Assembly: GCA_018398805.1 (NCBI GenBank)
Contig: JAGFBZ010000259.1
Location: 301,001-365,000 of the forward strand
DNA: 64,000 nucleotides
Direction of reading: 5' to 3'
Source: Hirundichthys speculiger
Lineage: Eukaryota; Chordata; Actinopteri; Beloniformes; Exocoetidae
The translations under genes were made by a program, and so were the position numbers. How positions within the stretch are numbered: position 1 is the stretch's first letter; every line of letters starts with the position of its first letter. Shown here one piece after another: positions 1 to 10,700 of the stretch. The notes beneath the pieces are model-generated. The model did not search any database. It saw only the letters and a list, made by a program, of their open reading frames with translations, and was not told the DNA's origin.

Positions 1-239
1 CTCACCCCCACTAGCAACCTCACCATGAGACTCCCGGGTTCTAGTCTTTCAGCTGCATGAATGGCCCTCTCCAGCCCTTCCAGAGGCCTTTGGTTGACGG
101 CCGTCCAGGCTCAGCTGCTGAAACTCTTCTCTCTTCTCAGACTTGAACTTCTTAACCTGCAGAGTCTCCAAAGACCCCTGTGGGTGGATGAGGCCCGCCT
201 GATTGGTGGTTGAGTATCAGTTGAGGGCCGTAACGTTGA

Positions 240-602
240 TCACCGGTCTCCAGCCTGATCCAGGAGGGTCGTTGTCTCCTCTGTCCTTGGCGGACAATCA
301 CTTAGTTGGTCGGTCACTCTTACCATCCGTTCACTGGCTGTTGTTTCTACTCGGGTTGGTTCTATACGAACTGACCTTGACTGCAGCGGATTCAACCGCT
401 TCTTCACAGAGCCCCCATTCTTTCTGGGTTTCTTCAACTCTCTTACTATAATCAGAGTTTTCGGGCCTAGTACCCACACCACTCCTTTCCACACTTCAAT
501 TGGCACCTCTTCGATGGTTCTGGTGACAATTTGGATCTTCAGGTGTCCTACTGTCTCAAGGCTCCTGCGGGTCATTGACACCTCAGCTCCAGTGTCCCAC
601 TA
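240..602 (-). pseudogene. retroviral aspartic protease remnant
   Basis: The minus frame begins with the active-site motif DTGAE followed by VSMTRRSLE. A stop codon two codons before the motif and a frame change relative to the preceding sequence (IPYLVG in another frame) show that it is inactive. It is annotated only as a remnant. Confidence 0.6.
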
Positions 603-687
603 GATATGGGATTCCGTCCACCTTAGCGTAGATTTCCGTCCCTCTTCCAGTAGGCATCTCCCAGAGCGACCCGCGCCTTTAAGCCCC

Positions 688-1617
688 TCATTCCCGGCCC
701 CCCCCACCTTCCTGTCGGGCAGCCCGGATGGCCTCCTTCTGCTCGGGTGTCAAACTGCTGTACTCCTCAGCTGGCAGATAATCACCCTTTTTAGGCTCTC
801 TGTCTGCTCTCCGGGACTGATAGGGTGGGGGTGGTCTCTGTGAGGGTTGGGGTCGGCCTTGATGGTCCTGCTTAGCCCCTTTGGTCAGATCGGCCTCACA
901 CTGGGCCCGGGGCCGTCGTAGGGTTCCCATCTTCACCTTGGCGAACTCCAGTGGCTTCTTCTTTCCGTGGCCTCTCGTCATCTTCCCCGATCGCGGTGGC
1001 GCCTCCTGCCAAGAACTTACCTTCGCTATCTCCACCTCTGGTGGGGTCTTCGCTGTCACGCTCTTACCTTCGGCTCCTCGACTTCTCATCACGGCAGGCA
1101 GGGCCCTCGGCGAGTCTCCCCACAAGAAGCGAAACTCCTCTAGCCTCGGTGCCGGGGTTCCGGGTCTAACCTCTTCCGCCCTTCCCTCCGGGGGCACCAT
1201 TCCAAGGTCAGGGGCTATCTCTTCTTTGGGGGAAAAGGGGAGCCAAGGGAGGACACCCCTACTTTTCAACTTTAGGGGTTTCACTGCTATCCTCTCTGGT
1301 CGTCCTTGTGGTGGCGGTGGTTCGGATGAGAGCCTTGGTGGGGGCGACCCCACTGGGGGCTCAGCACCACCCCTGTTTGTCTTCTCTTTATCTTCTCCGC
1401 TGGGTCCATCCCCGAGCTGCATCTGGCGAAAATCCAGGTCCATCTCTTCTACACAACTCCGTCTCAATGGTGTGGGTGTGGTCTGCTGTTCATCCAATTC
1501 TTCCTTCATACTGAGGCTTGGGTCAGATGGTTTCTTGTCCTTTGTCTGACTCTGGGCCATTTCTGGCCGATCCTGGGTCCTCTCTTGTGGGTCTTCAGCA
1601 CCTCCTATATCCACCAT
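688..1617 (-). pseudogene. gag-like proline-rich polyprotein fragment of the minus-strand retrovirus
   Basis: 309 codons open without stop, very rich in Pro, Arg, Lys and Glu. A PPPPYQ motif near residue 264 resembles a PPxY late domain. No capsid major homology region or zinc knuckle is visible, so gag is called from its position between the primer site and the protease remnant. Confidence 0.5.
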
Positions 1618-2200
1618 CCCGACTTCCCTCAGCCGGTTAGGTGTGGGCTCAGAGGCGTAGCTCTGTACCTCAGATCCCTCGTCTAGGTTGCTACCTAAGA
1701 ACTCGCTCTGCCCTTAGCCCTGAGCTAACCTTTCTTGGTCCTCCTGGGCTTGTCTCTTCCGCTCCTCTGCCTTCCCAGACGGCGAGGCCGTCCCATGGGG
1801 CTTGGTTTCTGCAGTCCTCGGTCCCAACCCTGGGTCCTCCTCTTCTGGGTTAAGGTTCTTCTTGCCTGTCGCCATTCTTTTTTCTCATTCTTCTCACTCT
1901 TCTCTGTCTTTGTCTGATCGAGTCGTCTGTTCCTCAAAGCCTCCCTAGGCACCAAGTCGGGGTCAGGGATGAGGTCCAGACTGGTTGGCTATTCCACGCA
2001 GTCTTGGGATTTCCTCTAGAAATTCTCCGTCGACCTTCGCTCCTCTTCAATCCCGCTTGCTCCCTGCAATTACTGCGGGCTCGGCCCCCCCTCGCTGTCC
2101 TCACGGGGGAGTCGATCTTCTGTGCCTGCGCAGGCTCCCTCCTGCTGCACAATTCTCTCCGGGGGTCCAGATTGGTTGGACTTGAAACTCACTTCTTCAG

Positions 2201-2218
2201 GTCCCTGTTCGGGCGCCA
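2201..2218 (-). other. retroviral primer-binding site, tRNA-Lys type
   Basis: The minus strand reads TGGCGCCCGAACAGGGAC, complementary to the 3' end of tRNA-Lys3, three bases inside the end of the LTR (CTTACA). This is the classical lysine primer site of several retrovirus groups. Confidence 0.8.
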
Positions 2219-2221
2219 AAT

Positions 2222-3720
2222 TGTAAGATCCCCCAGTTTTGGTTCAGTCTCTGACTAGCAGAGTCTGTCACCGGGACCAGCTCTCCATCCTTCGGGTAAG
2301 AAGTTGCGGTCTAGGAGAGGTTCCTCACTAGATTTCCTCAACTTATTTAAGCTGGTGTCGAGGAGATACGCCTAGCTCTCACTGCCTACTTCCAAACGTA
2401 TGTCCCGCTCACTCCAATAACTGTCCTCAGAGGAATAGCCGGGTGGCTCGAAGTCCAGCTATCGGTCATGTCTGTTAACGGCAGCTCTCCTCTTAAGATC
2501 TGGGCACTTGTTACAAACTAGAAAAACTTTAGTGGCTCGGACAGCAAGCCTCAGGGACAATTTGACAATATTATGACTAGAATAACCCATAAGAACCTGT
2601 GTGTTAGTGCAGAGGCATAAACAAGTCTTCAAAATTCTGGATACAGATGTAATGTCCACAACGACGTCTTATGATAGTTTTTATATTTATTAAAGCAGAT
2701 TAGCAAGGTTAAGCAACAGCATTGATTGGTTATACAAATTCTAATTCTACATAAAAAGGCAAATTAAAGCTGTGGCTTACTGATCAGTTCATCTGGTTGG
2801 TCAAGGACAGGCTGGTACGCAATGTGGCGCCTTTGCGTTGTTCAAGGCCGCTGGGCAGGGAGAGAGAGAGAGCTCACAAGGTCGGGCCCCGGGAACTCTG
2901 GCTCGCCCCTCCTCCTTGCTAGCAGTGAGCTAGGGTAATTCCAAAAACTCCAATTATATTCCTCAAGTGTTGGAAAAATGGTTAATCCGTTCCTGTGTCT
3001 TCGTCTTCTGTTCTTGAGGAATAAATCCTTCAGGTCTTTCCCTCCAGATGGTTGGTCAGCTCCCTTGTCCAGTTAGTCCTGCTTCTTCGAAGATGCCCCA
3101 CGGAAGAACGACGAATTCTCTCTGTCTTCTCTTTTTATGCTATTCTCTCTCTCTCTCTCTTTCTCCCGTCCAGCCTTCCACCAGCCTAAAATGTCCCTTT
3201 TCGGCCTTTCACACTCTTGATTGGTTCTCTCACATTTGCATAGGCGTACATAATTTCCCTCAAACTCACATGACACTTCTGATTGGTTATTCACATATAC
3301 AGAGACATGCATAATTTTACATATACCCTCCTTTACATCATGCATAATTCACAGGCCATGTCCCACAGTGATTTCATTGGTTATAGCATGACATCATCCC
3401 TCTCACCAATCCAAGGTTACCTTGTTTACTTGGCTATACAGCCCGTTAAGCTAAAGCTTATCAGCTAACGCTAACCCTTTTCTAACGATCTACTTATCAA
3501 TGTATGTTTCAACGTTACATTAACTGATTGATTGATTGGTTCGTATTTAATAACAGAATTCGGTAACGAACCACAGTCTGCAGCCTGGGCCCAGGTACCG
3601 CTCTGTATTAAACACACAGCCCCACTTCGCCAAGGCCACTCTGAGCTGCCACCCTTATCGCCATTTGACCCAGACACCTGGCCCCAGTGTTGTGTATGTG
3701 TGAAGTAACTTATGTTTACA
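2222..3720 (-). repeat. 5' LTR of the minus-strand retrovirus (outer edge tentative)
   Basis: The inner edge is fixed by the primer site (ends ...TTACA). The outer edge is proposed at 3720, where the minus strand begins TGTAAACATAAG, giving TG...CA ends with a TGTAA/TTACA inverted pair and about 1.5 kb length. The partner LTR is outside the window, so the outer edge is not confirmed. Confidence 0.45.
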
Positions 3721-4342
3721 CTTACGGACTCTCTCCTGTTTTCTGTTATGACTCCGTAGCTGTGCCTGCAGAATTGTTTGGGTTAACCAGTTAATCAAAA
3801 AGTAGCCTAATTTATCAAAACCTTAATTCATAATTCGTTCAATCTATTTCCCCTCTATTTTAGCAGTATCCTCATGGCTAATTATTATTTTCTTTGGGAC
3901 TTTTACCTTATAAAACCCCATATAATATTTATTCAGTTCTCATCCATCTCTACTCCTGTTTTGATAAACATAGCCGTTTGTTTTCATTCCACTGGGCACA
4001 CAGTGACACAGTGACCTCGGCAGCTTACCTCAGCCGCTGACAGCACAGACGCACAGTCTTGATCCAACGAGAAATAAATCATACAGAATACATCTACAAT
4101 ACATCTTTCTGATCATCGGTTCTGATCATTGACAAGAATCACACATTTCATTGATCAGAGATTGATTACAAATCACATTAATTACCACTTTTCTGTTACT
4201 CCACTACATTATACCCAAAAAATCTCATCAACAAAGCTGGGATAATTCCAACTTCTCCTGGGTCACTTGACAATATATAGGAACTGAAGCTACTGGGCAC
4301 TATTTAAAAGGAGTGTGTTATTATTTAGTCTTATGTAAACAT
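3721..4342. other. no gene seen
   Basis: AT-rich sequence with no open frame of note and no recognisable repeat ends. Confidence 0.4.
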
Positions 4343-4959
4343 TAGGGATGTTCCTGGCGACTAATTTCCCAGTTGACTAAACAAAATTTTTAATTAAGAC
4401 TAGTCTAAAAATTACCCGCATTATCCTCTCAGACCGGACGGGAGAACGCGTCTCCGGGTAAGCAATGTCAAATGGGTCTGAGTGTGGCTAGCACCGCTAG
4501 CATCAGCACCGCTGCATCAGCTCCGCTAGCATCAGCACCGCTAGCATCAGCACCGCTAGCATCAGCAGCCATCGTCTCATGCAGATTAACATCCAAATGC
4601 TTGAGTTGAATGTGGTTGCGCATTGCTCCAGTCGAGTGATTGTATGCCAGTTGTTTCTGACACAGTCTACATACTACCTTGTTTTCATTTTCTAGATTAA
4701 AGTACCGCCAAACCGCGCTGGTTTTGCGAGACTATCTTCCCACCGTGCCGTTTTAAAACTCCAGTCTACTCGAGCATTGCTGTGGAGGCTGCTGTCTGAC
4801 GGCTCTGTAGCCCCGACTAGTGGCGGGCAGCTGTATGACAGTTAAGCGGCCTTGTACATGAATAAAACACAAATTGGTTTAAACGACTAATATTTCTGGT
4901 GCCGACTAGAAAGTGGGCGGATGTTTAATCGTTTAGACGACTAATCGCGCGCATCCCTA
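4343..4959. mobile_element. non-autonomous hAT-like element, 617 bp
   Basis: It starts TAGGGATGTTCC and ends GCGCATCCCTA. It is flanked by a perfect 8 bp target duplication GTAAACAT (4335-4342 and 4960-4967). It has no transposase frame. The interior has a GCTAGCATCAGCACC short tandem repeat near 4486-4570. Confidence 0.8.
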
Positions 4960-5729
4960 GTAAACATTACATGGACCAGGAAATGCAAAATATTTTTGTT
5001 CCTTTGAAAATATGACAATCTACAGGGCATGTCTTTCAAATTTCACTTAAACACTTAAGACTTTGATGTTGAACAGTTCTCTGGTGGACATGTATACACC
5101 AAATCAGAGATATGCTGAAAGAAAATCATGTCATGTTTATTTTGTATTTTTTAGTGACACACATTTTTTTATGGACATTTCCTCTTCGGCTTAAGGCAAC
5201 ATGACCTCTTCAAGTATTTTGATATAATCAAACTAATCCGTGATGTGATAAATAATGAGAAACATCTCCATATTATGATGCTTGCATCACCATAATCACT
5301 GACTTCAGTGTACTATGGCTTGATTTAAGTGTTTGGGATCATCTGACGAGAATGATCACCCTGAAGCTCATCACTGGCTAAGTCTATCCTTTAAACCATT
5401 CAAATGGTAGTTTTATGTTTCTTTCCACATCTTTCTAGTTATGGTCACCTTTTTAAAACATTTAAGATGATTTTAGCTGAGCAGCCCATCATTTTCTGAA
5501 CTTCAATATGTCAATATGTCTCTCCTGGACAGATGGCCACACCATCACAGGAACAGGTGAGCGTCATATTCTAACATTTTAATTAAATACTGTTCAACTT
5601 CCACTATAATGTGCCTTTCTAAAGAAATGTCTTTTTGTATTCTGAATGTGGCTATAAGTGATTAGTGCAAGGATTCGACCAGGCACTTCTAATAAACATA
5701 GTAAAGTTTAAACATAAGGCTTCATCTAC
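4960..5729. other. no gene seen
   Basis: AT-rich, unrepeated in this window. A 24 nt stretch at 5533-5556 looks like a tiny plus-strand exon but has no support. Confidence 0.35.
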
Positions 5730-5735
5730 TTTATT
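5730..5735 (-). terminator. candidate arl2bp polyadenylation signal
   Basis: AATAAA stands on the minus strand, followed by AT-rich sequence. The next transposon-free AATAAA motifs downstream of the arl2bp stop are near 6283-6300 and here. Using either would place the whole foldback element in the 3' UTR. This is inferred from motif and position only. Confidence 0.25.
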
Positions 5736-6312
5736 TGAAAATGTTTTCATACAAAATGAGTAGAAAAAAAACCCAGTGGCCTAAACAATCATGTTCTAAG
5801 TTAGAAGAAAAAAACACTTTTCAGACTGTTCTGAAAACTGCATACACAGACATATATTAAAAATACTTCCATAAGCATCACTTTTCCAGATGACAAAATA
5901 ATTTAAATCTCCATTAAACATATTGCATTTCTGCCACATTCTTCTCTCTGAAACAACAATGGAAACAGAGATTTTAAATGTACCGTGATACAGTGGGGAG
6001 TTGTTAATGCCTTTTCCCAGCACCAAACAGGCAGAACCAATAAAGTTCTTAACAGTATACCAGTGAATACGTGGATTATTGTAAATTCAAGGGTAGTACT
6101 TGTCTGCAATTATCCAAGATTACCATTCCAGTTTAAGAAATGTGAAACATTATATATAATTGGAAAGATGTTAGTTAGAAAAAGGACAAATTCAAATTTT
6201 AAAACTGCAGAGGCTTTTCTGTCCCACCTACCACACAAAACTAAGAGGAAAGGAGATAAGACTTAGCCATTAGGATAATTTATTCACAGATCCTAGATTT
6301 ATTAGGAGTGTA

Positions 6313-7545
6313 CAGTCATGGCCAAACGTTTTGAGAATGACACAAATATTACAAAGTCTGCTGCTTCAGAGTTTTTATATGTTTTTGTCAGGTGTTTCTA
6401 TGTTATAATGAAATACAGTTAGAAGCATTTCATCAGTTTCAAAAGCTTTTATTGAGAATTACACATAATTAATGCAATAAGTCAATATTTGCAGTGCTGA
6501 CCCTTCTTTTTCTAGACCTCTGCAGTTCTCCCTGGCATACTGTTAATCAACTTCTGGACCAAATCCTGACTGATTCCAGTCCATTCTGGCATAATCAATG
6601 CTTGGATTTTGTCAGAATTTGTGGGTTTTTGATTGTCCACCCGTCTCTTGAGGATTGACCACAAGTTCTCAATGGGATTAAGATCTGGGGAGTTTCCTGG
6701 CCAAGGGCCCAACATCTTAATGTTTTGTTCCCTGTGTCATTTCGTTATGACTTTTGCTTTATGGTGAGGTGCTCCATCATGCTGGAAAAGGCATTCTTCA
6801 TCACCAAACTGCCCTTGGATGGTTGGGAGAAGTTGCTCTCGGAGGACGTTCCTTCGGAGACGAGATGAGCGCTACCATCAGTCCTGTCTCATGCCAACAG
6901 TAAAGCATCCAGAGACCAGTCATGTGTGGGGGTGCTTTTCGGTCAAGGGAGTGGGATCTCTCACAATCTTGCCTAAAAGCACAGCCATGAATAAAGAACG
7001 GTACCAGAACGTCCTCAGAGAGCAACTTCTCCCAACCATCCAAGGGCAGTTTGGTGATGAAGAATGCCTTTTCCAGCATGATGGAGCACCTCACCATAAA
7101 GCAAAAGTCATAACGAAATGACACAGGGAACAAAACATTAAGATGTTGGGCCCTTGGCCAGGAAACTCCCCAGATCTTAATCCCATTGAGAACTTGTGGT
7201 CAATCCTCAAGAGACGGGTGGACAATCAAAAACCCACAAATTCTGACAAAATCCAAGCATTGATTATGCCAGAATGGACTGGAATCAGTCAGGATTTGGT
7301 CCAGAAGTTGATTAACAGCATGCCAGGAAGAACTGCAGAGGTCTTGAAAAAGAAGGGTCAGCACTGCAAATATTGACTTATTGCATGAATTATGTGTAAT
7401 TCTCAATAAAAGCTTTTGAAACTGATAAAATGCTTCTAATTATATTTCATTATAACATAGAAACACCTGACAAAAACATATAAAAACTCTGAAGCAGCAG
7501 ACTTTGTAATATTTGTGTCATTCTCAAAACGTTTGGCCATGACTG
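6313..7545. mobile_element. Tc1-like foldback element: two inverted copies of a Tc1 3' half
   Basis: Ends CAGTCATGGCC...GGCCATGACTG sit between TA dinucleotides (6311-6312 and 7546-7547). The arms 6313-6848 and about 7007-7545 are near-perfect inverted copies, each encoding the transposase C terminus with SPDLNPIENLWSILKRR (catalytic Glu region). The loop carries part of the central domain. The DNA-binding half is absent. It lies 98 bp past the arl2bp stop codon. Confidence 0.88.
7143..7376 (+). pseudogene. Tc1 transposase C-terminal fragment, right arm
   Basis: The frame continues the DDE motif region (GNSPDLNPIENLWSILKRR, then LINSMPGR). It is mirrored on the minus strand at 6512-6715. It is upstream-linked to QHDGAPHHKAKV at about 7075-7110 in another frame, so no complete transposase exists. 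Confidence 0.8.
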
Positions 7546-7642
7546 TACACTGAAATTAACACTTTTCTATATGCTCATGGACACTAAAGTTTCATATCTA
7601 CATGTGAGGGAAGAAGCAATTCCAGTTTTTCCCGCATCACTG

Positions 7643-7735
7643 TCATTCAGTGGAGCCAGTATGTTTGAAGCCTGCAGCAGTCAAAGATTTGACCACCAGC
7701 TCCTGACTCGGGTCAAGACCTCTGCCCTCCTTTTC
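7643..7735 (-). CDS. arl2bp: arl2bp coding exon 7 and stop
   Basis: It encodes residues 148-177, beginning [18 protein letters not shown], then a short divergent tail and TGA at 7645-7643. The acceptor is ATTTGTAG. The 3' flank runs straight into the foldback transposon at 6313-7545. Confidence 0.9.
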   Translation of the reverse strand, partial: EKEGRGLDPSQELVVKSLTAAGFKHTGSTE

Positions 7736-10700
7736 CTACAAATACAGATTAATACAGAATTAGCACCACACATAAGTGTTCACAAACACAAAATAGAAGT
7801 TATCAAATCCTTTCAGATTTCCCACATTTTGTTTTTGTTTTAGACTCAAAATGTTTTCAGTTACTTTATTCTCATATGCCTAAGTGCATCTTTCAAAGGC
7901 AAAAGAGGCAGAAAATTTAAGTACATTACAAATATTAATCTCTTGTATTTGCATAAATTACCTAGGCAGTCATTTAGTCAAGATTCATGTGACGCTGTTC
8001 AAAGGCTTAAGTTCACAATAAGCCCAAAGAACAAAGTTTACAAATGTAGAAAAAAACTGTTAATATTAATGTGCCAATAAAAGATCATTTTAGTTCACAC
8101 ACTACTCACAGCTCTATATTCAAGAAACATCTCTTTGAAGGCCAGGAAGTCTGTGAATGTCAATAACATGTCAAAGATGTCACCTGGTACTTCTTCTTTG
8201 TGCTGCCTACAGAAAAAGAAGACACAGGGTATGGTTAAATATTAAAGAAACATAACATAAAAAGATGGTAGAAGAATTCCTGGGGACTTGTGAAAAGACA
8301 ACCATACTGCAACAAGAATCTGACAGGATCCAGACTTTGACAAGTCCGGCCCTACCTCTATACCGCCGGTTCATCACCATATATGGTCCCCACTTCTTTA
8401 GGTATACTCCTGCTCCCGTTACACTTAGTACCAACTGAGTATTGTTTTAATGATATTGCCTGCCTTTGTATTTTTGCAGACCATATCTATCTCTCTGACT
8501 ACAGTGCACCCATTTTTTGATAATTAGTTCCAGCAGAATATCATGTAACAAATCTGAAGTCATCTCAAGTATTTTATTTTTAGGGCCCATGCACCAAGGG
8601 TGCGGGGACCCTATTGTATTTGGAATGTTTATTATTATTATTAGGCGTGGCCAATGCGAAGCATTGAACCACACTAACACCTATTACTATTCGACATATT
8701 TATTAGGCATGGCCAATGCCAAGCATTGAGCCACACCTATTACTATTTGACATATTTATTCTCGTTACTTATTATTATAATTATTAGGCGTGGCCCAGTG
8801 CAAAGCATTGGAGCGCAGCCTGTTACTATTCAACATATTTATTCTCGTTATTATTTTTCCGTTTCCGTCAAGAATTTTGACGGTTTTCACATCCCGCAGT
8901 TTTGAGAAAAACCCAACAAAAAATACATCAAAACAACTGGCTCGATCGGGACCGGTGGTGTTCCATCGAACGGTTTTCGTGAAAATCGCAAAAAAAACTG
9001 CGAAATTTGGACCAATAGGAATGAATGGGATTTGGCAAGGAGTATAAGTATCTCGGGGTCTTGTTCACGAGTGATGGGAGAAAGGAGCGGGAGATTGACA
9101 GACGGATTAGTGCAGCGTCTGCTGTGGTGGTGACTCTGTACCGGTCCGTTGTGGTGAAGAGAGAGCTGAACCAAAAGGCAAGGCTCTCTGTTTACCGGTC
9201 AATCTTTGTTCCAACCCTCACCTATGGTCATGAACTGTGGGTAGTGACTGAAAGAACGAGATCGCAGATACAAATGAGTTTTCTCCGTAGGGTGGCTGGA
9301 CTCTCCCTTAGAGATAAGGTGAGAAGTTTAGTCATTCGGGAGAGACTCAGAGTAGAGCCGCTGCTCCTTCACATCGAGAGGAGCCAGTTGAGGTGGTTTG
9401 GGCATCTGGTTAGGATTCCCCCCGGACGCAGACCACGGGGCAGACCCTGGACCCGCTGGAGCGATTATGTCTCTCAGCTAGCCTGGGGGCGCCTCGGGGT
9501 TCTCCCAGAGGAGCTGGTGGAAGCGGCTGGGGGGAGGGAGGTCTGGGCCTCTCTGCTGAAGCTGCTGCCCCAGCGACCTGATTCCAGATCAAGCGGGTGT
9601 TAATGGATGGATGGATGGATGGATGGATGGATGGATGGATGGATGCACTGCAGCCTTTTTGCAAATACATGGAAGCAGGTTGAAGACATTGGTTTTCTAC
9701 TCCAAGAAATTAGACCCTGTGGCCACAGCACTGCCACACTGTGTACAATCTGTGCAGCTGCCCTAGCGGTCGAGAGTACTGCAGATGTGAGATTATATCA
9801 CCCAACCACCCTGCTAGTACCACATGCTGTGGATGTACTCTTGTTGCAAACTCAGGTGAGTTTTTGTCCCCAGCACGCCACATGGCATGGACAGCGGTTT
9901 CATTGTCGCAACCGCACAGAGATAAAACGATGCACAGTATTGAACCCAGCAACATTACTCCCCACACCAGAAGACGGGGAACAACAGACAGCTCAGGAAG
10001 TCTATCTGCCACACCCAGACCTTACTGATGTCCCACTAAGTAAAGGTGAGGGTTTGTTGGTAGATGGATCCTCATCTAAGACTCCACAGAGCATATGCCA
10101 GACAGGGTATGCTGTGGTTTCTGCATCAGATGTTATAGAAGCTAGTCAACTTTCAGCGCACATATCAGCACAAGCGATAGAACTCATTACTTTGACCCAA
10201 GCATGTAGTTTAGTCAGAGAGAAATCGCTAACAGTCTTCACAGATAGTCAATATGCTTTTTCCACACTCTTTTATTTTGCAAAACAGTGGGAAAGCAGAG
10301 GTACGACGTCAACTGGGAAACCAATGACTCATGCTAGGCTGCTTAAGGAACCTTTGCAAGCCATCATGCTGCCTATCCAGTATGCAAATGTGCTGCACAC
10401 ACCCGCGCAGAGGATGACATGTCAAAAGGCAACCATTTCACTGACCAAACTGCTAAGAGAGTAGCTCCAGTCAGCTGCACAACCTCCACACCAAAATGTC
10501 CACTCTGGACATTACTGACCATTCAGTTCTCAGAGACATGCAAGTGGCTGCACCAGCAGCTGAAAAGAAACCATGGCTCTCTGAAGGAGCGCATGTAGAC
10601 ATAAATGAACTACCAGTCCTGCAAAAGCTTTGCATAAAGCAGTGGCGATTTTGAGCCATGGGCCATGCCATGTCTCAACAGGAGGGATGGTCGATCTTGT

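Larger units (their letters stand above)
1..2218 (-). mobile_element. endogenous retrovirus, leader-gag-protease part, degraded and cut by window edge
   Basis: Reading on the minus strand from an LTR and primer-binding site at 2201-2218, there is a leader, a proline-rich gag-like frame, then a protease remnant. Pol and the other LTR would lie left of position 1. The order PBS, gag, pro and the lysine-tRNA-type primer site identify an orthoretroviral element. Frames are broken in several places, so it is an old fossil. Confidence 0.75.

Noticed and set aside
881..1549. 222-codon plus-strand frame opposite the gag-like frame
   Set aside because: Shadow of the GC- and proline-rich minus-strand frame; no recognisable domain and no splice or promoter context.
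5533..5556. Tiny plus-strand exon-like stretch (CAG/ATGGCCACACC...CAG/GTGAGC)
   Set aside because: Splice-like at both sides, but 8 codons alone cannot be tied to any gene and no partner exons were found nearby.
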